From assembly GCA_016709725.1 (NCBI GenBank), contig JADJMG010000031.1:154256-218255 (forward strand): 64,000 bases of DNA, read 5' to 3'. Numbering within the stretch: position 1 is the stretch's first letter; the number at the start of each line of letters is the position of its first letter. Positions 40,392-52,596 of this stretch are shown here, in pieces. Origin of the DNA: Bacteroidota bacterium. Lineage in GTDB: Bacteria > Bacteroidota > Bacteroidia > AKYH767-A > OLB10. A program made the position numbers and the translations under genes. The notes beneath the pieces are model-generated. The model was given only the letters and a program-made list of their open reading frames with translations. It had not been told where the DNA came from and searched no databases.

Positions 40392-40449
40392 AAATTTTAA
40401 CCTGATTGTAATCGCATTTCACGATTTCAACTCGGATTTAAATAATTTG

Positions 40450-40484
40450 AAAGGAGGCTTCAGTAATGGGTCTCCTTTTATTTG
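40450..40484 (+). terminator. Probable rho-independent terminator
   Basis: AAAGGAG at 40450-40456 pairs with CTCCTTT at 40472-40478, followed by a T-rich stretch. It closes the two-lipoprotein unit. Confidence 0.6.
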
Positions 40485-40590
40485 CTGTAAATGGTAATGA
40501 GATTAAACTTTATTTCAATACAGTTATTTTGTAGGTTCCATTCATTTTGGAAACTATAATGATTTTTTAATTTAAGGAATTATTGTATGC

Positions 40591-41466
40591 TTATTTTGCA
40601 ATTAAATCAAAATGGCAATTGATAAAATTGGTATTCGATGAAATAGGATCACCATTGTCGGCTCTGTAAAAAGTGGAGTAATTAGCAGCAATTAAAAGTT
40701 CAATTAATTCTTTCGCACTGCTTTTGTTTTCTTTTAAGCTATTGTCATTGACTTCAATAAATAAAACAGGTTTAGACTTAAGAGTTTCTCTTGCTCCTGA
40801 TAAAACAGCGTATTCATAACCTTCAACATCAATTTTAATAAAATCAACTTTCTTGATTTCTTTTTTTAAAGTACATCATCCAAAACATCAACTTTAATTA
40901 TTTTGTAAGGGAAAGTTAGCTTCTTCTGAATATCCGATTCATTCCTGGATTATGTTCATCGACTTCGTAAAGCTTTAATGACGCTTGTTGAGTCCTAAAC
41001 CTAAGTTGATGAGTTCGATATTATGAAAGGTATTTAGCTCGATGTTTTCTACCGCTTTTTCAAACGTTACGGGATGAGGTTCAAAAGATAGAATTTTTGC
41101 TATTGGATTAATGCTAGCATAGTAAAGTGCGGAAGTTCCAATATTTCCTCCAATATCTAATATGACTTTTGCGCTCTTTAGTTGTGGAAGAATAGAATCA
41201 TAGCTTGGCTTTTCTAAATTGAAAGAGAAAGAATGATCTACGACGTTGCTAATATCTAATAGATAATTGATCCCATTTCGATTCACTTTTTTGTACTTTC
41301 CTTTCGGATAAAGATAGTTAGGAGGCACCAATTTTCGGATGATCCGTGAATCGGATTGTTGGGTGAGAAGAAGTAGCAAATTTGAAAAGGGTTTGATTTT
41401 GAAAATAAGTCTGAATAAGTTCAAGACTTTTGTTTTCGCGGATAACTTCAATTGATACTTCGACAT
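40591..41466 (-). CDS. FkbM-family methyltransferase, frameshifted
   Basis: The first frame (from ATG 41466) gives the SAM-binding core VILDIGGNIGTSALYYASINP and ILSFEPHPVTFEKA. A break follows near 40975. The intervening 40860-40975 reads KLYEVDEHNPGMNRI in another frame. The C-terminal part has the FkbM hallmark DFIKIDVEGYEYAVLSGARE and ends ...NCHFDLIAK at 40591. The joined protein is about 290 residues. FkbM methyltransferases O-methylate sugars or other small molecules. At least two indels are needed. Confidence 0.8.
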
Positions 41467-41483
41467 GTCTTTGAATTCGATTT

Positions 41484-41491
41484 CAAAGATA
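41484..41491 (-). promoter_or_regulatory. -7 box (TATCTTTG) of the FkbM gene
   Basis: Minus-strand TATCTTTG fits TAnnTTTG and lies 17 bases upstream of ATG 41466. Confidence 0.4.
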
Positions 41492-41514
41492 TGTAATTTT
41501 AGATTGATGCTTAC

Positions 41515-42868
41515 CTAGAGAATATGTCCTGCTAAGTTGGCAAGTGGACTTCGTTCTCCTTTTTCAAGTGTAATATGACTGTACAGTGCTTGATTTTGCA
41601 TTTTGTCAATCAAAGTACTTAACCCATTACTGTGAGAGTCGAGATAAGGCGTATCAATTTGAAAGATATCTCCTGTAAAGATAATTTTAGTTCCTTCACC
41701 AGCTCGTGTGATAATGGTTTTTACTTCGTGTGGAGTAAGGTTCTGTGCTTCGTCAATAATAAAACAAATATTACTTAAGCTACGTCCACGAATATAAGCT
41801 AGGGGAGTGATGTGCAATTTTTCACGCTCCACCATTTCATTGATTTTGTGATATTCTTTGTCTGTCTCCTTGTATAAACTTTGAATAAATTTAAGTTATC
41901 CCAAAGGGGTTCCATGTAAGGATTAATTTTTGATTTGATATCTCCAGGTAAAAAAACCAATGTCTTTATTGCTGAGTGGTACGATCGGTCGTGCCAAATA
42001 AATTTGACGATACTTGCTTTTTGTTCGAGAGCAGAAGCTAAAGCGAGCAACGTTTTTCCAGTTCCTGCAATTCCCATCACGGTAGATAACAACACATTTG
42101 GGTTAAGGATGGAATATTGTCGCAAAAGCTTGTTCCGCATTTCGAGGACGTATGCCTGCAACAGGCTCTTTATGGATGCGCTCAATACGATCAGTAGTTG
42201 ATTGAACCAAGCAAGTGCAGAAGCGGTTTCTTCTTTACTTCGCAAAATAAAGTAATGATTCATTACTGGCTTTTCCTTTACCACATCTTTCCATGCACAC
42301 CAACCATCTTGATATAGTTTATCGATTACTTTTTTACTTACATTTTCTATGGCCGATTTTCCAGTGTAGAGATCTTGTACATCTTTTACTTTCCCTGTTT
42401 CGTAATCTTCAGAAGCTAAGTTAAGCGACCTTGCTTTTAAACGAAGATTGATATCCTTACTGATAAGTGTAACAACTCGGTTAGGATATGCTTCCTGCAA
42501 ACTTAAGGCGGAATTAATAATATGATGATCGGCTTTCTCTCCAAAAACGATATTGGCATCTATCGTATTATTTCGCTCATTCATCAGTACTTTAAACTTT
42601 CCCTTGGTAGGCCCATTTAACGGAATCCAATCTTGTAAAGAAAAACTGGCAGATAACTTATCAATGGATCGTATGAATTCTCTTGCTTCGAAATTAATAA
42701 CATCGTTCCCTTTTTAAATCGATCTATTTCTTCAAGTACAGTAATGGGAATGGCTACATCGTGTTCCTTACAATTAAAGAATGCATTATGATCAAAAAGG
42801 ATGGCTGATGTATCCAGCACGAAGATTTTTCTCTCTGCCGATTTTGTTTTTGCTGAAGCTCTAGGCAT
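41515..42868 (-). CDS. PhoH-family protein (PIN domain + PhoH ATPase), many indels
   Basis: The layout is that of YlaK-type proteins: an N-terminal PIN RNase domain (KIFVLDTSAILFDHNAFF; ITVLEEIDRFKKG) and a C-terminal PhoH ATPase with Walker A VMGIAGTGKTLLALA, GFLPGDIKSKINPYMEPLWDNL, and IDEAQNLTPHEVKTIITRAGEGTKI, given as regions. Three frames are needed. Within the middle frame the segment TDRIERIHKEPVAGIRPRNA is visible only in a shifted frame, so there are paired compensating indels. I count at least five indels in 1.35 kb. The joined product would be about 450 residues. Confidence 0.85.
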
Positions 42869-43037
42869 ATAGTATGGGTTTACTCCGAATTTAACGGAGA
42901 AAAGAACCGTACGTCAATTGAAATTTCAAAAGTTAATCTACAGGTTAATGTTAATAAGTAAAAGAAAATTATCGTTTGATAAAAAATCTAAAGAGTTGAT
43001 CGAATAAAGATTAGTGGTCTGATAAATAAATAGGAAT

Positions 43038-43255
43038 TTAAAACCATCCGCTCTTAAAAGCATATTTGATTAAGGCTACTACATTCTTAGCGCCAGTTTT
43101 AGTAATTAGGATTTTCGGTACGAGTTAACTGTATCTTCACTGATACGTATTCTTCCTGCAATTTCTAATGAAATATATTCTTCAATTATTAGATTGATAA
43201 CATGCTTTTCTCGATCATGTGATTCTTCAAATTTTACCGTATTTAGCTTTGTCAT
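43038..43255 (-). CDS. LuxR-type HTH output domain, short, one frameshift
   Basis: The minus strand from ATG 43255 reads MTKLNTVKFEESHDREKHV and then ISLEIAGRIRISEDTVNSYRK. Adding one base at about 43108 continues ILITKTGAKNVVALIKYAFKSGWF. This is the four-helix LuxR/NarL DNA-binding domain (EIA..L.IS..TV..H/YR..I..K.GAKN...L). At about 72 residues it has no receiver or sensor domain, so it is either an orphan HTH protein or the remnant of a larger regulator. Confidence 0.65.
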
Positions 43256-43579
43256 AAATTCGGAAGATCGCTACTACATTTTTTGACTCATGTCAGTGAA
43301 ACATTTGACATGTCAATATTTAATTTGAAGATTCTTATTTCGTTCCAGCAAGGCAATCCCGATAGCTCTTAGGAGGTGAATTGGTTTTGTTATGGCAAAT
43401 TGGATTTTTCGAGAGCGAATATGAAGGAAAATGGCTTAAGAGGTGTCCTAGTAGTGATTCCTTCAAATGCTCATTTTTATTTGCAACTTTTGATGTATTT
43501 AACTTAATTTAAACATTGATTCTTGATTTTTTCCCGTTATGCCTTCAGATTTACTAAATTTGCTGAGCTTAACTAAAAC
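43256..43579. other. Intergenic region with a degenerate palindrome
   Basis: TCCCGATAGCT at 43357-43367 matches the first 11 bases of the 18-bp palindrome seen at 15166 and 52611, but the second half is altered. I see no gene here. Confidence 0.5.
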
Positions 43580-45640
43580 GTGATTCATTTCCTATCCCCA
43601 ATATACCTTTATGGGCTCTCCTTGCTCATCATTCCCATCGTCATTCATTTATTTAATTTTAGAAGGTATAAGAGAGTCCCTTTTTTACCCAATGTCAGAT
43701 TCCTTCCAGGAGTTAAAAGAAGAAACGACCAAAATAAGCAGACTCAAGCATCTGCCCGTACTTTTACTACAAGATTACTACTATCACTTTTATTGTCCTT
43801 GCTTTTTTTGCTCAACCCATCATTCCGGTGGGGATTCAATCGGCTCAAAATCTTTCTAATCCGGTAAGGTTTATATCGACAATTCATTTAGTATGGATGC
43901 GATTAGTAGTCAGGGTGCGCTGCTGGAAGTGGCAAACAAAAAAGCTACCGAAATTGCGAATTCATATCCTGCCACAACACGCTTCCAATTACTGACCAAT
44001 GATTTCGATGCATATCGTCAACGACTCATTTCAAAGGAGGATTTTAGATGAGTTGAATCGAGTAAAGTTTTCTGCGCAACCTCGATTTCTAACCGATGTG
44101 CTCCTCCGGCAGAAGGGGAAGTGGCAACCGCTGGTTCTGCTGCCGGATTAACATCATACCTCATTTCCGATTTTCAGAAATCGACGAGTGATTTTGAAAG
44201 TACAACCTGATTCTTCGATGACCGTGAAGATGGTTGTCTTGCCCTTGCAACCTACTGCTAATTTATATGTAGATTCATGTTGGCTGAGCTCGCCCATCGT
44301 TCAATTGGGTCAAGCTCTTGAGTTTACATTAAGTATTCAGAATAGTAGTGATAAGGATGCTGAAAATGTTCCCGTTCGATTGATGCTAAATGGAACGCAA
44401 AAGGCTGTGACTAGTCTAAATATTCCTGCGGGTCAAAAATTGGAAACGACTTTTAGCTTCACGGCTTCCGAATCGGGATGGCAAAAAGCGGCCATAAAAA
44501 TTGCAGATCATCCGCTGAATTTCGATGATGATTATTATTTCTCTTTCGAAGTGAAGGAAAAACTTCGTGTGTTGTCCATCAGTGAAAATACTTCTCCCTA
44601 TTTAGAAGCATTGTTTAGTAAGGATCCATTTTTTGAGTTTGTAAAGTCAAATGCTAACGGTGTCGACTATGCTAATTTCAGAAATCAAGATTTAATTAGT
44701 CTTGCAGGGTCTTCGTCAAATATCATCTGGTTTAAGTGAAGAATTGAAAAAGTATTTGGAAGCCGGTGGATCCATCTGCCTTTTCCCTGATTCATTATCG
44801 GACCTTAATAACTTTAATTTGTTTTTGAATTCGGTGAATGCAGATGCGTTTACGGGAATTAATGAAAACAGCGATAAAGTGAGTGAAGTCGATTTACAAC
44901 ATGCTTTGTTTAAAGATGTTTTTGATAATAAACCGAAAGAAGGTCGGATCGATTTCCCAGCCGTCACTAAACATTTTGATCAATCGGTGAATAGCAAAAG
45001 TGTAAGACAAGTATTGATGAAGTTGCAAGGAGGAGGTTCTTTTCTTTCTTTATATCCCAACGGAAAAGGTCAACTGTATGTGTTTTCGGTTCCGATGGAA
45101 CCCGGATTTAGTAATCTTGCTCGACATGCTATTTTCGTTCCTGTACTATATCGAATGGCAATTCTAACAGCGAAGCCTTTGTCTTTTTCAAATACTATTG
45201 GTAGTAATGATGCGATCCTGCTCAATGCTGCTCCTCCTTCGGGAGATGAAGCATTTCATCTGATCAATAAAGCTACGAATACCGATATCATTCCTTCTGC
45301 AAGAGCCATTGCATCGGGGTTGATGGTTGATATGGGCAATCAAGTTCAGGTAGCTGGACAGTATGATTTGATGAAAGGAAATCAATTAGTGACTGCACTA
45401 TCCTTTAATTATGATCGCAAAGAATCAGAAATGATTTTTTATGATGAGTCCATGATTCAAGAAAAAATTGAAACATTAAAGTTGGAGAATTAGTCTTACT
45501 TTAATGCATCAACTCCCGATCTTAAGAAAACATTATTGGATTTGAATAATGGAATTTCCCTCTGGAAATATGCCATCTTCTCCGCCTTAGTTTGCTTGCT
45601 ATTGGAAATACTACTCATTCGATTCTGGAAAACAGCATGA
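43580..45640 (+). CDS. BatA/vWA-like membrane protein, many indels
   Basis: The N-terminus MIHFLSPIYLYGLSLLIIPIVIHLFNFRRYKRV is the BatA N-terminal membrane domain. The sequence then moves through other frames: QELKEETTKISRLKHL, a vWA-like VYIDNSFSMDA...ALLEVANKKATEIA, a beta-sandwich domain (44188-44739), and a class I glutamine amidotransferase-like part (about 44750-45493). It closes with a C-terminal membrane helix, LWKYAIFSALVCLLLEILLIRFW, ending at 45640. At least six indels interrupt about 685 residues. The stop overlaps the next start codon (ATGA), so the two genes are coupled. Confidence 0.75.
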
Positions 45641-46906
45641 ACATACTCATCAAAAACGTACAAGTAAATGATCCGGCTTCGGCACATCATGGAAAAGTGT
45701 TAGATGTATACATTCAAGACGGGAAGTATCATTCCATTGGTAAATCTTTAAAGGAAGGGAAAGGCGATCAAGTTGTTGATGGAACCGATTGTATTCTTTC
45801 TCCAGGATGGTTTGATATGCGTGTTTCATTCAAAGAGCCCGGTGATGAGCAAAAGGAAACGATTCGCAGTGGACAAGATGCAGCAGCAGCAGGTGGATTT
45901 ACAGGTGTTCTTTTAATGCCATCTACACATCCACCTTTACAAACCAATGCCGATATTTCATTTGTAAAACGACAAGCCGCCAATCATTTGGTGGATGTTA
46001 TTCCCGCAGGAGTATTGACGGATAAACGCGAAGGTAAAGAATTGTCGGGGATGTACGATATGCAACTCGCTGGTGCAAGAGCTTTCACAGATGATAAGCG
46101 ATCCATCAACAACAGCGGTGTGATGCTACGTGCTATTCAATATGCTGCAAACATCGGAGCAAGTGTAATTGCTTATACCGATGATCCAGGATTAACTGAT
46201 AAGTTACAAGCCAATGAAAGTCCTGCCACCACAGTGTTAGGCTTTAAAGGGATGCCATCCATTGCTGAAGAAATATCGGTGCAACGTAATTTAAGTTTAG
46301 TGGCCTACTCCGGACATCCCCTTCACTTGAGTGGAATCAGCACGAAGGAAGCGGTTGAAATTATTCGCGAAGCCAAGAAGAAAAAACTTCCCGTTACTGC
46401 GGAAGTATATGTTTACCATTTAGCGTTGGAAGATGGTACACTCGAAACATTTGATAGTCTATACAAAGTGAAACCACCTTTACGCAGTGCCGATGATTTA
46501 AAAGCTTTGCAAAAAGCAGTAATCGACGGAACCATCGATGTGGTTTGTTCCGACCATTGTCCGGAAGATCCCGAATCGAAAGACGTAGAATTTGATTACG
46601 CTGCTTTTGGAATGATTGGATTAGAAAGTTTTTATGGTGTGCTTAACACTTCACTAAAAGGTAAACTAACAGAAGATCGATTGTATCAATTGTTGGTAAA
46701 ATCACCACGCGAAATTTTAAAGATGGACATTCCATCCATCCAAGAAAAGAAGTAGCCAATTTCACTCTGTATCATCCCAAAAAGAATGGACATTTGAGAA
46801 GTCCAACTTAAAATCGCTTTCTGCTAATACTCCTTTTTTAGGAAAGAAATTGATTGGGAAAGTTTTGATGGTAGGGAATAATGAGCAAGTAAAGCGCTCG
46901 AGTTGA
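45637..46906 (+). CDS. Dihydroorotase-like amidohydrolase lacking metal ligands, tail frameshifted
   Basis: This is a type I dihydroorotase homologue (MNILIKNVQVNDPASAHHG...; PGWFDMRVSFKEPGDEQKE; AAAAGGFTGVLLMPST). The HxH metal pair of the amidohydrolase fold is replaced by Arg62 and Ser64 in FDMRVSFKEPG. The His of the usual SHxS motif is Gly in HLSGIST, and the HxED-type stretch reads AYTDDPG. Only SDHCPED keeps its pattern. It is therefore more likely a non-catalytic PyrC-prime-like partner than an active enzyme. The main frame stops at 46755, while VANFTLYHPKK..WTFEKSNLKS...FLGKKLIGKVLMV in shifted frames restores the family's C-terminus to 46906, needing two indels. Confidence 0.82.
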
Positions 46907-47032
46907 TATAGTTTTTAAATCGGTTTTATTGTTAAGCGAAAATTCCATCGGATTTATTGTCAAAATGGAATATTGAAAGTAATTAAATACCTGAGAATAG
47001 TTTTTACAATAATGATCTTTAATTTTATCATC

Positions 47033-47147
47033 AACCCCAGCGGGGTTCAACCTTATTAGCTAAGCGAAAAAAAACACAACCCAACTCCAGCGGGGTTGCA
47101 CCTCGACTTTTGTTCCCGCGCGTTTGTATGACCCCGAAAAAAGGGTC
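47033..47147. repeat. Cluster of short inverted repeats (AACCCC-AGC-GGGGTT type)
   Basis: AACCCCAGCGGGGTT at 47033-47047 is followed by AACTCCAGCGGGGTT at 47083-47097 (one base off) and a GACCC/GGGTC hairpin at 47130-47147. They fill most of the 317-base gap between the dihydroorotase-like gene and the T9SS protein. No gene is seen there. Confidence 0.75.
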
Positions 47148-47223
47148 ACGATAAAAAATACATTACGTTTCAATTGAGGTTTGACCTCTATGGAATCAAG
47201 TCAAATATATTATCAATCTCACC

Positions 47224-50200
47224 CTATTTTATAACAAGTTTCCCAAATGATTTCCTTCCTGATGGAGAAATTACATTGTAAAAATAAATTCCACTTGTTA
47301 ATTTATTTCCATTAATTCGAATGGTTTTGTTCTTTGTAGTTTTCTTGTAGGAGCATTCTTCCTTCCACATCAAGATACTGAGTTTGATGGTCCCACTTCA
47401 TTTGAATTTAAATACGAGAAGGGTAGTAGTGGAGAAAGGATTTGGATAAGCATAGGAGTAGAAGGTGACATCAGATTCATTTTCGTGAATGGTCAAAATC
47501 CAGTGATGGTATTCACCGTTGAATTGGTTAGGATGGGAAGGTTGTAATCAAAGTAAATGGCCGCTGAATTCGATATTACAGTATTGATTGGCAATCCAAG
47601 TTGTGGCTGAATTTCAAATGACACATATGCATGACTGTTAGGTTCGTCGATATTGCTATCAGGTAAAGTATTTGATCGAATCGAAATTCAAGTACGTTTC
47701 CATTACGAATATTTGTAATAAGCGTATGACTGGCGCTAATAAAATGAAAAGTGCTCATGTCTAATAAAGGACTTATTGTATCTCGAATGATAACCGTAAA
47801 TGCTGTATCCGTTCCTGTATTTTGGAAATTAATTTGATACTTCAATAGATCTTGGTGACCTATGTTTCCAGACGGCTCAACCGTTTTATTGTTTGGATCG
47901 AATGATGCTTGCACAAGTGGTTTACATTCTACAAAATTGTTTGTAGGAACTGTATCGCCAACAACAGGCAATACATTTGCTGTGCTATTAAGTATCGTTC
48001 CGGCCAATACCGTATTGCTCAATTCTGTGTTTAAAAGAAATGTATTCGATTCTCCAGGTTTTAAATTGGAATAGGCAAATGTTAACGTGTTTCCATTAAT
48101 ACTTTGTGGCGTTGTTCCTGACAAATAAAGTTAAATTATTATCAAGCGTGATGGTTACTGTATTCGAAAGTGTATCGGTTCCAATATTTTCACCACTAAA
48201 AAATAATTGGGGCGAGAACCTGGTCGATGGACATTTGCATTTAACTCTACACTAACGTCAGTAATTCCAGAAAGAATGTTGACACCGAAATTAAGCGAGT
48301 CAATGGTTAATCCCATTGGTGTTACAATTTTTGGAGAAGGACTAGAGGTAATTATCAATAAGGTTGCGGATAAAGTTGAATGGTGTAAGTAAGGTATTGC
48401 TAAAATAATTGTAACGATAAGTGCCGGAAGTATCGGTATTCACGACAATAGCGTTTGGATCTACTTTAAGCGATTGATTTTGTAAAAATGGCTCGTTCGC
48501 TTGCCGTGTTCCATTGTTGTTTTTATCCCAATAGACTTTTCCACTTAATCGTCCCGACATCAAAACACTATTGAGTGGTAAACGAAAACATCCATAAGCA
48601 TATCCATTTAAATAAATATAATTTGGATCATGTGTAAATTCTTTGGGTTCAGTGCAATTACCCAAACTATCTAGTTTAAGTCCTGCATTAATTTGTGACC
48701 AAACAGTATTATTGATTGAGCACATATAAACTCCTCGGTTAAAAGTTGGGTTTGAAAAGAAATATAAAGTGTCAATAATTTGAATTTCTCCTGGTAAGTT
48801 GTTGGATGGATTAACTCCCGTGTTTAATAGATTCCATGTAGCGCCCGAATCATACGACCTGTAAATTTTACTGTAGTTAAAGCAAGTATAAATACTATCT
48901 TGAACAATGGAGAAATCAACGACACGTCTTTCAATAACCGAGAGGGAGCTACTGAGAGACGTCCAGCTTAATCCAGAATCTGGCGACATCAACAATCCAC
49001 TTGGACTTCCTGCAAAAAGTTTGTTTTGATGCCATTGTAATTTAGAAATGGTTAAGGTCGTGAAACCACTATTGGCAGCAATCCAAGTTAAACCACTATC
49101 AATCGATTTATAAACTCCGTTATTTGTAGTTGCTAAATAGAGTTCCGTGTTTCCTTTGATGAAATCATTGGGACTATAGGTGCCTGTTGGTAAGCCATTG
49201 GTTACTTTATTCCAATTATTTCCATTGTCAACACTTTTGTAAAGTCCAGAATCTGTTCCAGCGAAATAAGTACTGCCTTGACTTTTAATAAAACGACTTA
49301 CACTTCCTTTCGATGCAAATCCTGTTCCTATGGGATTCCAACTGTCACCTTGATTAGAAGACCTTAGTAAAGGTGCCATTGTTTTGATCGGACGTATATA
49401 AAAAATTATCGTTTTCATTGAAATAGTATTTCCCCAAGAAAGAGTTTGAAGTAAGTCCATTATTTCTTTCTGTGAAAAGAAGCTTCCTTGATTCTGCGAT
49501 AAATAAAATTTAAAAGAGCCTGCCCATAAATCTCCGTTGTTTTCATGAATAAATCCATATCCATTTACATTAATTTGAACAGGAGGGGGAAGGTTCATAA
49601 CAGACCAAGTTATTCCATCAGTGGATTGATAAATTCCAGCGCTAGAACTTATCAAAATGGTATTACCAATAGTGATAATGTTGTTTATTGTAAATGGAGG
49701 AATTCCAGGTATTGTACCATTTGAAAAATTAGTACCTCCATTGGTGGAATAGCGAAACGGATTCGATGTATTGGGTAACGCACCCACCCAGGTGTTATTT
49801 ATTTTTCCAAGATAAACTTTGTTGTTCACTCCTGGACTCAGTCCAGTAACCGCAGTGAATGATGCTCCATTATTGATCGAAATGGTAGTATTGGTAGAGT
49901 TGTTGATGAGGATCGTGTCACCATCCTGGATCATGTCATTCACATATTGATTAGAAAAAATAATTGCCCTGATTTACCATCATCCGATGAGCGAAAAATT
50001 CTATTGTTGAATCCGCCTATACAACAGTATATATAGTTTGGTGTGGAATATAATTTATAATAAGGAATGGTAGGAGTAACACCTGTTTTCCCTCCAACTG
50101 GTATTTCAGTTCCCGCTTTTTCCCAAGTAGCACCAAAATCATTTGAAACATATAATCCACTGTAATAACAGGCCGCAAATATTTTATTCCCTTTTACAGC

Positions 50201-50434
50201 TAAGCCATTGATGGTGTTTTCAGGAAGTCCATGTACTTCTTTCCAGTTTAACCCATTGTCTGAAGTTCTAAAGAGGCCCGTTGGTGTAGCAGCAAATAAA
50301 TAGGGCGCTTGAAAAGCCATTGAATTTACTCCCCCGTAATTAGGTCCAAGGGTTCTTTCCCATTGGGCAAATGCTGTAGAACAGAAGAAAATTAAGATTA
50401 CAATTATATAGTTCGATTTCAACTTTGTTTTCAT
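47224..50434 (-). CDS. T9SS-secreted BNR/WD40-like repeat protein, frameshifted
   Basis: From ATG 50434 there is a signal peptide (YIIVILIFFCSTAFAQ), then sortilin/BNR-type repeats with Asp-box motifs (LFRTSDNGLNWKEV, LYVSNDFGATWEK, LYKSVDNGNNWNKV, VYKSIDSGLTWIA). An SdrD/B-like segment follows (LSGKVYWDKNNNGTRQANEPF), then DUF7619/DUF11-like SFDPNNKTVEPSGNIG...YQINFQNTGTDTAFTV. The end is a T9SS type A sorting domain, with YAYPNPF and SGIYFYNVISPSGRKSFGKLVIK closing at 47224. Breaks lie at about 49940, 48350, 48140 and in the last 350 bases. It would be exported to the cell surface. Confidence 0.82.
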
Positions 50435-50820
50435 GGTTTGAATATGTATTAAGCAAATAGTGGTTAATTACAAAACTTAAAAATAGTAAGTTTAATCCAA
50501 TAATGACTTTAATAAAATAATAAGATGAGGAAATGGTAAAAGATTTATGTACGGTTTTACTTTGTTGTTAATGATGTGTTTACTGAGCTAAAAACACTTT
50601 GTCGTCGTTTTGTAAAGGAATAAATATGCTTGTATTCTGAAATAATGATGTGGTACTTAATATGAAGAACGTCTGAGTCGAATTTTTGACCTTCCAGAAA
50701 TATCTAGACCATCTACCAAATTATTTTTATCTATAAAAATGGAGGGGAGTAAGGAGTTTCCTTTTTTCAAAATTGCAATCTTCCAAACTCCATTTCATTA
50801 AAAAGAGAAAAATCAATTAA

Positions 50821-50857
50821 AATCCTGCTGCAATTTTTAATTACAACAGGATTTTTT
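50821..50857. terminator. Rho-independent terminator
   Basis: AATCCTGCTG pairs with CAACAGGATT (one mismatch) around a 12-base AT loop and is followed by T6. An A-run precedes it, so it may serve the minus-strand FN3 gene ending at 50870 in the other direction. The rest of 50435-50820 shows no gene. Confidence 0.75.
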
Positions 50858-50869
50858 AGTCTCTAATTT

Positions 50870-52369
50870 TTAATGTTTTACAATGAATTTGCCTCTTGAA
50901 GTTTGAATTCCTTGGGTAAATTGATACGTGTAAATTCCATTGTTTAATTGGGTTACATCGAGGTTCAAACTATTTTCGCCAATGTTAACGTTCCGAGTTT
51001 AATTCACGAACAGGATTTCCCATAAAATCATAAACTTGCAATTTAGCGATGTCGTTTTCTTTAGAAGTAACATTGAATGTGACTTGTTCCGAAACTGGAT
51101 TAGGGAAAACAAAAATTAAAACCGGTGTTGAAAATGTAAGAGTTGCTGACCAAGGTCCCAAAACAACGGTGTTGGGTGAAGGATTACAATTTGATCGAAC
51201 CTTACATTCATATAGTGAACCCGGCGTTAAGTTTGGAATAGCTATGTTTGTTAATGGTGTTGAAATAACAATCCAGGTTGAGTCGGGAGCACCCGGAGAA
51301 GTATTTCTATAAACTATCTGATAGTTGGATGCCCCGACAGCCGGACTCCATACAGCGTATGCGGTAGTAGCAAAAATATTCCCCACCGATAATCCTTGTG
51401 GAGCCGGACAAGTGGTAGGAGCTAAAGTAGTAAATGTTCGTGCTGCTGACCAAGGGCTTTTTACTGAAACGCCACTGGAATCAATACAAATACTTCTCAC
51501 CTGCCAGGTATAAATACTACCTGAAACTAATCCGCTTATCGTTTTGAATTAGTATTACTTGATTTAAATAGCCAGGTAGAGCTTGTGTTTAATTTATAAC
51601 GAATACGAAACAAGGAAGCTCCTGTTAAATTCCAGCTAAGTAAAGCAGATGTGTTGGTGATATTAGATTCTGTAACTGCTATAAGCACATGCAACCAACT
51701 GAGTTGGGTAATGTAGAAAAGAAAATAGAAGTGCTATACGGGCTTACTGATGTGTTCGGAGTATTGGAACAGTTTGATTGAACCTGCCACTCGTAGGTAC
51801 TGGATGGTAATAAATTGCTAAGCTGACGGGTAGTATTAGGTCCTGCTAAAACGGTCCAGATAGCAGTATTCACAATGCGGTATCTTACATTATAAGAAAG
51901 GCTATTTGCAGCTGGTTGCCAACTTAACAATGCGCTGGTGGTCGCAATGTTCGTAGTTGATAGTCCAATGGGAGTAAGGCAGTTGCTAGCAGCAGGTTGG
52001 GTTGTAAATAAAACAATATTCGAAGGGGTACTTATAGAAACCGTACCATTTGGATTTACACAAGATTGGGAAACTTGAAATTCATAGGGAGTTGCCGGAG
52101 TAAGATTCGACAAGGGATAGAAAGGTCCGATGCCCACAATATTCACCCATGGACTTCCTGCCGGTATTAGCTTTCTATAGATTAAATTAAAACTTGGAGC
52201 GAGACTTCCACCAGGTATTGTCCAGGTTAACATGGCAGAAGTGGAAGTAATGTTGGAGGCTGGATCTGCAATTGGTGTCTGACAATTTGTTTGAGCTGAG
52301 GCGTTGGCGAAGGGTAGGAGACACATTAAAATCAACGTGATTTTAATGACCGATTAAAGCCTTTTTCAT
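50870..52369 (-). CDS. T9SS-secreted fibronectin type III protein, frameshifted
   Basis: The leader MKKALI-VIKITLILMCLLPFANASAQ (ATG 52369, one indel at about 52345) precedes several fibronectin type III repeats, each with the SALLSW...Y.VRYR...TYEWQVQSNC pattern (CxTP spacers between repeats). The C-terminal T9SS domain reads IFVFPNPVSEQVTFNV and, in another frame, LDVTQLNNGIYTYQFTQGIQTSRGKFIVKH. Breaks occur near 51000, 51530 and 51690. It probably functions as a surface or secreted adhesin, but no ligand is implied. Confidence 0.8.
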
Positions 52370-52596
52370 TTTGTTTTGGGTTAATTGGGTTGTGTTTGAA
52401 CTACAATGTAGCGTTAAAATTCAGGATAAAAATTGGATGTTTCAATACTAATAAATGGAAACTTTAAAAAAAATGAAAAATTCCTATCATTCCAACTTAC
52501 ATAAGCTGGCATTCCCTTAAAGTTTGGTGAGATTGAAACTCAATGGTAACTAAAAATGGTATAGATTTGCACTTCTTTAAACGCATTCAGAATTAA

